A DNA stretch of 45,659 bases from a virus, in IMG/VR virus record IMGVR_UViG_3300032322_002893, positions 1 through 45,659 of that record, one strand, 5' to 3'. The stretch's first letter is position 1. Each line of letters begins with the position of its first letter. This document shows, in pieces, positions 16,990 to 23,477 of this stretch. The position numbers were made by a program, and so were the translations under genes. Under the pieces are notes generated by a model. The model saw only the letters and a program-made list of their open reading frames with translations, was not told where the DNA came from and ran no database searches.

Positions 16990-17379
16990 GGGGGTGAAAG
17001 GTATCGATTTCAGGTATCAGGGATAAGTCGCAAGTAGTCGGATGTCACATACGACTTTAATCATCGGTGGTAAAGATAACAGGCAATACTTTTGCAAAAA
17101 TGGCTGCTCTTGGTTTGACCAGAGAAGCTGTTGTTGTTGCTGCTTAATTGTAGAGAACAACTACGAGTCGGTTAGGACATATACTCAGGAACAGGAGTCC
17201 GTTATGGGGGTCACAGGTCAGAGCTCCCTTAAATAATTCTGAGACCAAGTTATTTGTAGATTTGTTTCTCACTTACATCAAATCTAATATTTCGGAACAT
17301 TTAGAACAAATGTTGAACTAAACTTGTAGTGATTTATTGTTGAACAGGAAAGACCAGCGTTCGAGTCGCTGCACCTCCA
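16990..17379 (+). ncRNA. ssrA: Transfer-messenger RNA (tmRNA)
   Basis: The ends form the tRNA-like domain: GGGGGTG (16990-16996) pairs with CACCTCC (17372-17378) as a 7-bp acceptor with one G-U. A T-arm CAGCG-TTCGAGT-CGCTG precedes the 3' strand. CCA is not encoded. An internal frame ending AKMAALGLTREAVVVAA then TAA (stop 17145-17147) is the best candidate for the tag peptide, because it finishes in a hydrophobic run plus Ala-Ala, as degradation tags do. The frame is open from 17061; the resume codon is not identifiable by eye. tmRNA with SmpB frees stalled ribosomes and tags the product for ClpXP/ClpAP. No smpB gene lies in this window, so host SmpB would be needed. A terminator follows at once. 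Confidence 0.9.
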
Positions 17380-17387
17380 CTTGACTT

Positions 17388-17416
17388 AAAACCCCCACTT
17401 CGCTGGGGTTTTTTTA
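17388..17416 (+). terminator. Intrinsic terminator of the tmRNA
   Basis: CCCCA / TGGGG stem with a CTTCGC loop, flanked by A-rich and T7 tracts, starting 9 nt after the tmRNA 3' end. Confidence 0.85.
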
Positions 17417-17454
17417 TTTAATAATTTCTTAAAGTAAGTGTCTTAAAGGCATTC

Positions 17455-17461
17455 TATTTAT
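17455..17461 (+). promoter_or_regulatory. TATTTAT motif, candidate late promoter
   Basis: Lies 4 nt before the ATG of the glycosyltransferase gene. Confidence 0.5.
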
Positions 17462-17465
17462 TGTC

Positions 17466-18167
17466 ATGAAAATTAAAGATTTATTGACAATAATAATCCC
17501 ATCTAAAAATGAAGAAGAACTTATTTTATTAACTCTTGGATTATTAAATAAACAAAAGAACATTCACGGAACAAGAATTATTATTTCAGATAGTTCAGAC
17601 GACAACACAAGAAATTTAATCGAAGTTAATAAATTTGATAATTTAATAATTGAGATTATTGAAGGGGGATTTCCATCAAAAGCAAGAAACAATGGTGCTT
17701 TGATTTCTGAAACACCTTATATTCTGTTTTTGGATGCAGATATGTTTCTGACAGATACTAATACAATAGAAAAATCTCTCAAGTTTATTTCAGAAAACTC
17801 TCTTTCATTGGTAACAACCAAATTCAGAACTCAGGGAAACTATTTTTATGTGTTTCCTATTTTTGAATTTTTTAGAAATTGGTTTTCACATCATTCAGTT
17901 TGTGCTGTAGGAGGATTCATGCTTTTCAACAGACAGACCTTCTTAGAATTAGGGGGATTTGACCCAACTTATTTATTTGCTGAAGATTATGCCTTAAGTA
18001 ATAAAATAAACCATAAAGATTTTGGTGTTGTAGATACAAAAATATATACAACAGACAGGAGATTCAAAAAGAAAGGACTTTTTTATATGCTAAAAATGAT
18101 GGTATTGTCCGTTTTGAACTCCGATAATCCAAAATTTTTTCAACATCATCACAACTATTGGAAATGA
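17466..18167 (+). CDS. Family 2 (GT-A) glycosyltransferase
   Basis: A 233-residue GT2 enzyme. The N-terminal strand LTIIIPSKNEEE is the nucleotide-binding start. LFLDADMFL (about 88-96) holds the D-x-D-like metal site, and GGFDPTYLFAEDYALS (about 160-175) has the E-D acceptor-site motif. It is shorter than typical GT2 proteins and has no membrane segment, so it probably transfers one sugar in the cytoplasm. The acceptor could be a surface glycan precursor, DNA or protein. It overlaps the phosphoesterase gene by 4 bp (ATGA), so the two are coupled. Confidence 0.88.
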   Translation: MKIKDLLTIIIPSKNEEELILLTLGLLNKQKNIHGTRIIISDSSDDNTRNLIEVNKFDNLIIEIIEGGFPSKARNNGALISETPYILFLDADMFLTDTNTIEKSLKFISENSLSLVTTKFRTQGNYFYVFPIFEFFRNWFSHHSVCAVGGFMLFNRQTFLELGGFDPTYLFAEDYALSNKINHKDFGVVDTKIYTTDRRFKKKGLFYMLKMMVLSVLNSDNPKFFQHHHNYWK

Positions 18168-18955
18168 AAAAATATCAATATGTAATAGTTTCAGATTTAC
18201 ATTTGGGGACCAAAAATAGTAAATGCAATGAGTTTTTAGATTTTTTGGAAAATCATCCTTGTCATACTTTGATATTGAACGGAGACATTGTTGATGGGTG
18301 GGCTTTGAACCGAGGTTCAAAGTGGAAAAAGAAACATACCAAAGTAATATCCAAGTTATTAACTATGTCTAATGATACTAACATAATTTGGATAAGGGGT
18401 AATCACGATGAATTTCTGACTGAGTTTATAGGAGGTTCTTTTGGTAATATTCAATTCAAAGAAAATTATATTCTAAAAACTCAGGAATGGAAAACGAATG
18501 ATTTATTTATCGATAGATATTTTTATGTCTTCCACGGAGATGTCATCGATATTTTTATTACAAAATATAAGTGGTTATCCAAAATAGGCGCAATAGGTTA
18601 TGATTTTGCTCTTTGGTTAAATAGAGTATACAACAAATACAGAACATGGAGAGGTCTGTCCTACCAATCTATTTCACAAAAGATAAAGGAGGGTGTGAAA
18701 ACAGCAACCCTTTATGTTAATGATTTTGAAAACACTGCCATCCTGATGGCAGAGAAAGCTGGTTGTGAAGGTGTTATTTGCGGTCACATTCATCAGCCTT
18801 CGGATAGAGTAATTAATAATAAAAGATATTTAAATTCAGGAGATTGGGTTGAGAACATGACCGCTCTTGTTGTTGACAATAATGGACAAATAGAACTTAA
18901 AAAATATGAAAATAATAGAACTACTATTAAATTGGAACACGGGGAAGAAATTTAA
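18164..18955 (+). CDS. Metallophosphoesterase, LpxH-like
   Basis: I chose the ATG at 18164-18166, which overlaps the upstream TGA (263 aa); a TTG two codons earlier is less likely. The calcineurin-type motifs are in order: SDLHLGTKN (D-x-H), LNGDIVDGW (G-D-x-x-D), RGNHDEFL (G-N-H-D), FHGDVID (H-G-D) and GHIHQP (G-H-x-H). The layout resembles UDP-2,3-diacylglucosamine pyrophosphatase LpxH and related Bacteroidota enzymes. Coupled translation with a glycosyltransferase suggests a small pathway acting on a sugar nucleotide or lipid-linked sugar, possibly altering the host surface. The substrate cannot be read from the sequence. Confidence 0.85.
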   Translation: MKKYQYVIVSDLHLGTKNSKCNEFLDFLENHPCHTLILNGDIVDGWALNRGSKWKKKHTKVISKLLTMSNDTNIIWIRGNHDEFLTEFIGGSFGNIQFKENYILKTQEWKTNDLFIDRYFYVFHGDVIDIFITKYKWLSKIGAIGYDFALWLNRVYNKYRTWRGLSYQSISQKIKEGVKTATLYVNDFENTAILMAEKAGCEGVICGHIHQPSDRVINNKRYLNSGDWVENMTALVVDNNGQIELKKYENNRTTIKLEHGEEI

Positions 18956-19025
18956 TTTTGAAAGAGATATAATTTGGTCAGTAATAATTTCATCGTTATT
19001 ATTACTAATTTGTAATATAAGATTG

Positions 19026-19033
19026 TAAGTTTG
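19026..19033 (+). promoter_or_regulatory. TAnnTTTG promoter -7 box (TAAGTTTG)
   Basis: Lies 14 nt before the ATG of the 140-aa gene. Confidence 0.45.
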
Positions 19034-19047
19034 TAATAATTATTGTT

Positions 19048-19470
19048 ATGAAAATTATAATATCAGAACAACAAAGAAAAAAAATTGTTGATTCATTGAT
19101 AGGTGAAAAAGTTATGGTCTATTATAACCTACACAAACACACCTTTTCAATTACAATACGTGGAATTGTTATGGCACACGTAGATTATGTTAAATTGAAA
19201 AATGTGGAATTTAGGGTTAGGACTGGAGGAAAGGAAATGGTTAGAACAAAAAAACAAAAAAATGTTCACGCTTTTGTGATTGGAACTTTGTTGGATTATT
19301 GTGAATATCCTTGTGAAAACTTACCTGAAGAACCTTTCGGTGAGGTGGTTACATATAATCCTTACAAACATGATAGTTTTGTCATCAAATCAACAGACCA
19401 ACCTGTTTTCAATGCAAACTTGGTGGAAATGATAAATTCAAAAAATAAAATTTTCATTTTAGAAAATTGA
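19048..19470 (+). CDS. Hypothetical protein with MKIIISE N-terminus
   Basis: A 140-residue basic, beta-rich protein (long alternating strands such as FSITIRGIVMAHVDYVKLKNVEFRV) without a family I can name. The N-terminus MKIIISEQQRKKI closely matches that of the next gene (MKIIITESQLKRL), yet the remaining sequences differ, so the two share only this short leader. It may be a targeting or leader peptide. The two genes lie 24 bp apart and end at one terminator. Confidence 0.68.
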   Translation: MKIIISEQQRKKIVDSLIGEKVMVYYNLHKHTFSITIRGIVMAHVDYVKLKNVEFRVRTGGKEMVRTKKQKNVHAFVIGTLLDYCEYPCENLPEEPFGEVVTYNPYKHDSFVIKSTDQPVFNANLVEMINSKNKIFILEN

Positions 19471-19494
19471 TGAAAAAAAATCTATTGGAAGGAT

Positions 19495-19815
19495 ATGAAA
19501 ATCATTATAACTGAATCACAACTTAAAAGATTAAACTTAGAAGAATTCGCAAAGAAAAGATTCACAGGTGCTGAAAAGATTGCTAATACGGCAAAAGAAA
19601 AGGGAGGTCCTTCGATATTAACGTACCAACATTTTGTGGTAAAATTACCATATTATAAGAAAGCCGGTGAAGGTAAGTTCAATGAAAAGGAATCGATTGA
19701 AGAATTCAAGAAGACATTAAAATCAATCTCTCTCGAAATGACACAAAAAGAGTTTCAAACTGAAGTAGGTAGATTGGAGGTTTTAGGTGAATTAATTATA
19801 AAAAACAAAAAGTAA
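19495..19815 (+). CDS. Small hypothetical protein with MKIIITE N-terminus
   Basis: A 106-residue Lys/Glu-rich protein; after the shared leader it has FAKKRFTGAEKIANTAKEKGG and a C-terminal helical half (ESIEEFKKTLKSISLEMTQKEF). I recognise no family. It is the second gene of a two-gene unit that starts at a TAnnTTTG box and ends at the terminator at 19836. Confidence 0.66.
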   Translation: MKIIITESQLKRLNLEEFAKKRFTGAEKIANTAKEKGGPSILTYQHFVVKLPYYKKAGEGKFNEKESIEEFKKTLKSISLEMTQKEFQTEVGRLEVLGELIIKNKK

Positions 19816-19835
19816 AAAAAGTCATATATTATCGA

Positions 19836-19861
19836 ACCCTCACTTCGGTGGGGGTTTTTTA
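19836..19861 (+). terminator. Intrinsic terminator
   Basis: 8-bp stem ACCCTCAC / GTGGGGGT with a TTCG tetraloop and T-run. Nearly the same hairpin recurs at 21588. Confidence 0.9.
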
Positions 19862-19886
19862 TTATATCTACAAAATCAGTTAAGGG

Positions 19887-19893
19887 TATTTAT
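19887..19893 (+). promoter_or_regulatory. TATTTAT motif, candidate late promoter
   Basis: Lies 4 nt before the ATG of the DUF5122 repeat gene, after a terminator. Confidence 0.55.
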
Positions 19894-19897
19894 TTGT

Positions 19898-21310
19898 ATG
19901 AGTTCAATCATAAGTATCAAACCAGGAACAACCTTAATTCCAGGAGCAACAGTTAAAGGCGATTTTAGTTATTTTTCTGCATCAACTTTAAATTTAGGTC
20001 CGACAAGTACAACAGGATTTTATTCCGGAATTGATGCACCTGATGGTGGGTATACGGTTTATCAAATCGGTGGTCCTAATGGTTTGAATGCAAGGGTCGC
20101 TTCTAATACCGACGAACTAAATCTAATTTTAATTGGTGCCGGTGCAACTGGTTCAACATTAAACGATAGAATTACTTGGGCAACAAATACAAACTCAATT
20201 TTTATTAATAGTGGTGATACTTTAACTTCTTATTTTTTTGGTGGTGCTTTCACAACATTTACAGGTTCGTCACAAAATTATTTAATAAGACTTAATTCCG
20301 ACGGTTCAAAAGATACATCATTTGATATTGGAAGTGGATTTAATAATTCTGTTCGTTCAATTGAAATTCAATCTGATGGAAAAATATTAGCTGGTGGACA
20401 ATTTACAACATTCACAGGTGCAACACAAAATAGATTAATAAGGCTTAACTCCGACGGTTCAAAAGATACATCATTTAATATTGGAACGGGATTTAATAGT
20501 AGTATTACAAACACAGCAACTCAGTCTGACGGAAAAATAATAGTTGGCGGGTCTTTTACAACATTTACAGGTTCAACACAAAATAGATTAATAAGACTTA
20601 ATTCAAATGGTTCAAACGATACAACTTTTAATATCGGAATTGGATTCGACAGAAATGGATTATTAGGTACTGAGGTTCAATCAATTGCAATTCAATCCGA
20701 TGGTAAAATATTAGTTGGAGGTATTTACTCAAGATATTCTGCTTCTACTCAAAATAATCTAATAAGACTTAACTCGGACGGTTCAAAAGATTCGACATTT
20801 AATATTGGAAGTGGATTTAATAATACTGTTCTCCCAACGAAAATTCAATCTGATGGAAAAATATTGGTTGGTGGGTCTTTTACAACATTTACAGGTTCGT
20901 CACAAAATTATTTGATAAGACTTAATTCCGACGGTTCAAAAGATACATCATTTGATATTGGAAGTGGATTTAATGGGACTGTTCGTTCAATTGATATTCA
21001 ATCTGACGGAAAAATAATCGTTGGGGGTGATTTCACAACATTTACAGGTTCGTCACAAAATTATTTAATAAGACTTAATTCCAACGGTTCAAAAGATACA
21101 TCATTTAATATTGGAAGTGGATTTAATAATTCTGTTCGTTCAATTGAAATTCAATCTGATGGAAAAATATTGGTTGGTGGGTCTTTTACAACATTTACAG
21201 ATTCGTCGCAAATTAGATTAATAAGGCTTAACTCCGACGGTTCAAAAGATACATCATTTGATGTTGGAAGCGGATTCAATTCAAATGTTGATACAATAGC
21301 AATTCAATAA
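19898..21310 (+). CDS. DUF5122 (delta-60 repeat) beta-propeller, probable tail or receptor-binding protein
   Basis: A 470-residue protein. Residues 1-105 form a non-repeated Gly/Thr/Ser/Asn-rich N-terminal part typical of virion fibre proteins (IKPGTTLIPGATVKGDFSYF). Residues about 108-470 hold seven copies of a 51-57 residue repeat of the form GGxFTTFTG..QN.LIRLNSDGS followed by KDTSFxIGSGF and IQSDGKI, which match DUF5122/delta-60 repeats. Seven copies would make a seven-bladed propeller. Late-type promoter, terminators on both sides and a small co-transcribed partner support a virion surface role. The repeats are nearly identical at the DNA level in places, which marks recent duplication or gene conversion. 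Confidence 0.85.
   Translation: MSSIISIKPGTTLIPGATVKGDFSYFSASTLNLGPTSTTGFYSGIDAPDGGYTVYQIGGPNGLNARVASNTDELNLILIGAGATGSTLNDRITWATNTNSIFINSGDTLTSYFFGGAFTTFTGSSQNYLIRLNSDGSKDTSFDIGSGFNNSVRSIEIQSDGKILAGGQFTTFTGATQNRLIRLNSDGSKDTSFNIGTGFNSSITNTATQSDGKIIVGGSFTTFTGSTQNRLIRLNSNGSNDTTFNIGIGFDRNGLLGTEVQSIAIQSDGKILVGGIYSRYSASTQNNLIRLNSDGSKDSTFNIGSGFNNTVLPTKIQSDGKILVGGSFTTFTGSSQNYLIRLNSDGSKDTSFDIGSGFNGTVRSIDIQSDGKIIVGGDFTTFTGSSQNYLIRLNSNGSKDTSFNIGSGFNNSVRSIEIQSDGKILVGGSFTTFTDSSQIRLIRLNSDGSKDTSFDVGSGFNSNVDTIAIQ
20220..21310 (+). repeat. Seven tandem ~150-170-bp coding repeats
   Basis: Long identical or near-identical blocks recur, for example around 20260-20345, 20890-20975 and 21050-21125, and around 20325-20395 and 21110-21175. 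Copies 3 and 4 have diverged most. The pattern is a mosaic, not a simple gradient. Confidence 0.9.
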
Positions 21311-21328
21311 TAAATAAAAAATAATAAT

Positions 21329-21559
21329 ATGACAATAAAAGAATTCTTACAAGACAACACATTAACGGCAGTTGAAACCGTTGATACCTTAATCATCAAT
21401 TTAGTTTGCGGAGAATCCCTTTATGGAATTGATGTTGATACATCAAACATACCCTCAGGAACTTTAACAACAAGAACAACTAATTTTACATTAACTGATA
21501 ATACCTTATCTGCAAATGGTATATCGGTTAATACAGAAACAACAAATATGTTAGGATAA
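21329..21559 (+). CDS. Small hypothetical protein downstream of the propeller gene
   Basis: A 76-residue Thr/Asn/Ser-rich protein starting MTIKEFLQDNTLTAVETVDT, with a beta-like C-terminal half (SGTLTTRTTNFTLTDNTLSA). I recognise no family. It lies 18 bp after the propeller gene and shares its terminator, so a chaperone or accessory fibre role is possible, inferred from context only. Confidence 0.65.
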   Translation: MTIKEFLQDNTLTAVETVDTLIINLVCGESLYGIDVDTSNIPSGTLTTRTTNFTLTDNTLSANGISVNTETTNMLG

Positions 21560-21586
21560 TAATAAAACGTATAATCAGTATTTGAA

Positions 21587-21612
21587 ATCCCTCACTTCGG
21601 TGGGGGTTTTTT
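21587..21612 (+). terminator. Intrinsic terminator
   Basis: Stem CCCTCAC / GTGGGGG with a TTCG loop and T-run; nearly a copy of the hairpin at 19836, so the propeller unit is bracketed by twin terminators. Confidence 0.9.
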
Positions 21613-21660
21613 ATTTGACATTATCAAACATTATAATTAAATTATATAAAATTTTTTAAT

Positions 21661-22002
21661 ATGACAGTTCTATGTATTATCGGTTGGGTTGTTTCAGTTG
21701 CAACCTCTTTATTCTTAGCGAAGAATGCTTTTGATAAAATTAGAGGTACTGAAGAATCCAAAGGGAATTTCAAATTCATGAACTTAGAAAACTATAGAAT
21801 GGAGACAGGTGTTGGAGAAATGTTGGGAGCAGCTTTGCTTTTGGTTCCTGGTTTTTCAGTAATTGGTCTTGTTCTAATTTCTACTTTTATGGGTGGGGCA
21901 GTCGTTGCTCACTTATCTCTTATGGGGGGTAATAAAAAAGAGTTTCCGATTATGGTATGGGTTGGAGCACTTGTCGGATATTTGCTCAGAGTCTATTGCT
22001 AA
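21661..22002 (+). CDS. DoxX-like small membrane protein
   Basis: A 113-residue protein with about four hydrophobic segments (residues 1-20, 50-70, 72-95 and 100-113). The stretch ETGVGEMLGAALLLVPGFSV followed by GGAVVAHL matches DoxX-like proteins, where a Gly/Ala-rich helix pair is followed by a His. DoxX-like proteins are inner-membrane proteins of uncertain function. A phage copy could modify the host membrane. It has its own short transcription unit ending at the terminator at 22023. Confidence 0.7.
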   Translation: MTVLCIIGWVVSVATSLFLAKNAFDKIRGTEESKGNFKFMNLENYRMETGVGEMLGAALLLVPGFSVIGLVLISTFMGGAVVAHLSLMGGNKKEFPIMVWVGALVGYLLRVYC

Positions 22003-22022
22003 GAAAAAAAATTTCCACTAAA

Positions 22023-22051
22023 ACCCCTTCACTTGTGAGGGGGTTTTTTTT
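22023..22051 (+). terminator. Intrinsic terminator
   Basis: Stem CCCCTTCA / TGAGGGGG with a CTTG loop followed by T8. Confidence 0.9.
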
Positions 22052-22064
22052 ATTTGCAAAAAGA

Positions 22065-22071
22065 TATTTAT
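22065..22071 (+). promoter_or_regulatory. TATTTAT motif, candidate late promoter
   Basis: Lies 7 nt before the ATG of the 290-aa gene and 14 nt after the preceding terminator. Confidence 0.55.
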
Positions 22072-22078
22072 CTTTACA

Positions 22079-22951
22079 ATGAAATTACTCACATTAAAAG
22101 AATCTGAATTTTTTTCTATGTTAAAAACAATAGTTGAACAAGTTGAGACAGACTTGAACCAATACGATGATAACGATTTTTTTGATGCTTTCGTTTATGT
22201 ATTTAGAAAATGGGCAGCAAATAGGTTAGGGGAAGAATATGGAAAATATCCCTTTTCATATTTGTTGAAAACATACGGACAGGAGTTTTTAAACCAAATT
22301 TTTGGTGATAAGTATGACCAATATTTTGGTACTGATGAAGTTTCCCTTTACCGACAAATGATACCAAGAATTGGGAAATACTTAGTCCAATCGGGAATTC
22401 ATTCATTACCATCACTAAGAAACCAATCTAAGTTTACCAAAAAATATGCGAAACATATTTCTGCTTTGTTCGAAATATATTTAAGTGAATTTGATTTTGT
22501 TAGAACTGAAATCAAAGAAGACAAACCGTACGATGTTGATGTTTATTTTTATGTTGATTATCCTTCGTATTTGAAGTCCAAGTCTCGTACTTTAAATTCG
22601 TATAATATTGAAAGAGAATTACGAGACCTATTTACACAACATTTAGGGGTTGAGTTTGGTAACCCAGTCCACGGAAAGGTGAATCTCAGAATACACATAA
22701 TAAAAGAAAACGAAGAATCGTGGATTAAAAATGTTTTGAATAAGGAAATAAAGAAACATATAAGAGAAATGGAAGGAGGTAGGTATGTACACTCAATCCG
22801 ATTCGAACCCAAAGATAATGGAGCCACTATTAAAATAATCTACAAAGATTCCGGCTATAATGGCCTTTTTAAAACATTTGAATTCAGAAATAAAGTTAGG
22901 CAGTATCTCCAAGATTTAGGATATGACAAAATTTTCGTCGAAAACATTTAA
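22079..22951 (+). CDS. Hypothetical protein, probable late protein
   Basis: A 290-residue protein with no family I can name. The N-terminus MKLLTLKESEFFSMLKTIVE is amphipathic and holds an L-x-E step at residues 6-8. A helical, aromatic-rich first half follows, then an alpha/beta second half (DVDVYFYVDYPSYL, GKVNLRIHIIKENEE, ATIKIIYKDSGYNG). The late-type promoter and the leader peptide suggest a virion or internal head protein, as an inference. Confidence 0.66.
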   Translation: MKLLTLKESEFFSMLKTIVEQVETDLNQYDDNDFFDAFVYVFRKWAANRLGEEYGKYPFSYLLKTYGQEFLNQIFGDKYDQYFGTDEVSLYRQMIPRIGKYLVQSGIHSLPSLRNQSKFTKKYAKHISALFEIYLSEFDFVRTEIKEDKPYDVDVYFYVDYPSYLKSKSRTLNSYNIERELRDLFTQHLGVEFGNPVHGKVNLRIHIIKENEESWIKNVLNKEIKKHIREMEGGRYVHSIRFEPKDNGATIKIIYKDSGYNGLFKTFEFRNKVRQYLQDLGYDKIFVENI

Positions 22952-22978
22952 TAATTTTTAAAATTCAAATTTTTCCAT

Positions 22979-22986
22979 TATCTTTG
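22979..22986 (+). promoter_or_regulatory. TAnnTTTG promoter -7 box (TATCTTTG)
   Basis: Ends 6 nt before the ATG of the 115-aa membrane protein gene. Confidence 0.5.
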
Positions 22987-22992
22987 TGAAAA

Positions 22993-23340
22993 ATGGATTT
23001 CACAAAATTATTCATAGGAATATTATTAGGTTTTATAGGTCAAATTGGTTCCTTCATGCAACTACAAGGAGCAATAAAATATAATTGGTATGAGAAATAT
23101 CTTTGGCTAATTTTAATTTCTAGTATACCTATAAGTTGGCTTTACATAAAATCCGTAACGTATTTAGTCGAGGGTTTTGGGGGTGAAATTTGGCCGAGTA
23201 GGTTGATAGGATTTGCTGTCGGCATTATGGTTTTTAGTATGTTATCAATCATCCTATTCAAGGAAACTCTAACATTGAAAACAATTATTTGTCTACTTCT
23301 AAGTTTTTGTATAGTTTTAGTTCAGTTAGTTATGAAATGA
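22993..23340 (+). CDS. Small four-helix membrane protein, DMT-like
   Basis: A 115-residue, four-segment membrane protein (about residues 5-25, 36-52, 68-88, 93-113). The pattern of Trp/Arg before helix 3 (IWPSRLIGFAVGIMVF), F-K-E-T after it and a final helix ending VQLV resembles half-size members of the drug/metabolite transporter superfamily. The function is unknown; SMR-like proteins work as dimers. It lies just before a tRNA-Arg gene. Confidence 0.62.
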   Translation: MDFTKLFIGILLGFIGQIGSFMQLQGAIKYNWYEKYLWLILISSIPISWLYIKSVTYLVEGFGGEIWPSRLIGFAVGIMVFSMLSIILFKETLTLKTIICLLLSFCIVLVQLVMK

Positions 23341-23341
23341 T

Positions 23342-23415
23342 GGTCTCGTAGTTCAGTTGGATAGAACGTCAGATTTCTAATCTGAATGTCACAGGTTCGA
23401 GTCCTGTCGAGACTA
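23342..23415 (+). tRNA. tRNA-Arg(UCU)
   Basis: Complete cloverleaf: acceptor GGTCTCG/CGAGACT, D-arm GTTC/GAAC, anticodon arm TCAGA-TTTCTAA-TCTGA (anticodon TCT), T-arm ACAGG-TTCGAGT-CCTGT. No CCA is encoded. It reads AGA, a likely favoured arginine codon in AT-rich phage genes. Confidence 0.96.
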
Positions 23416-23433
23416 CAGGAGCTTCGGAAACTC

Positions 23434-23464
23434 AAAAGGGGAGGATTTATATTCTCCCTTTTGT
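23434..23464 (+). terminator. Probable intrinsic terminator after tRNA-Arg
   Basis: AAAAGGGGAG pairs with CTCCCTTTT around a 10-nt loop; its T-run merges into the next TATTTAT box. Confidence 0.65.
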
Positions 23465-23465
23465 A

Positions 23466-23472
23466 TATTTAT
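23466..23472 (+). promoter_or_regulatory. TATTTAT motif, candidate late promoter
   Basis: Lies 5 nt before the ATG of the 502-aa gene. Confidence 0.55.
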
Positions 23473-23477
23473 TAAGT

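Noticed and set aside
17042-17236. 64-codon open frame inside the tmRNA
   Set aside because: It lies wholly within the tmRNA, is full of Cys and Gln without protein-like character, and is explained by the RNA gene.
20220-21310. CRISPR-like array
   Set aside because: The repeats are about 150-170 bp, in frame and code for DUF5122 repeats; there are no spacers.
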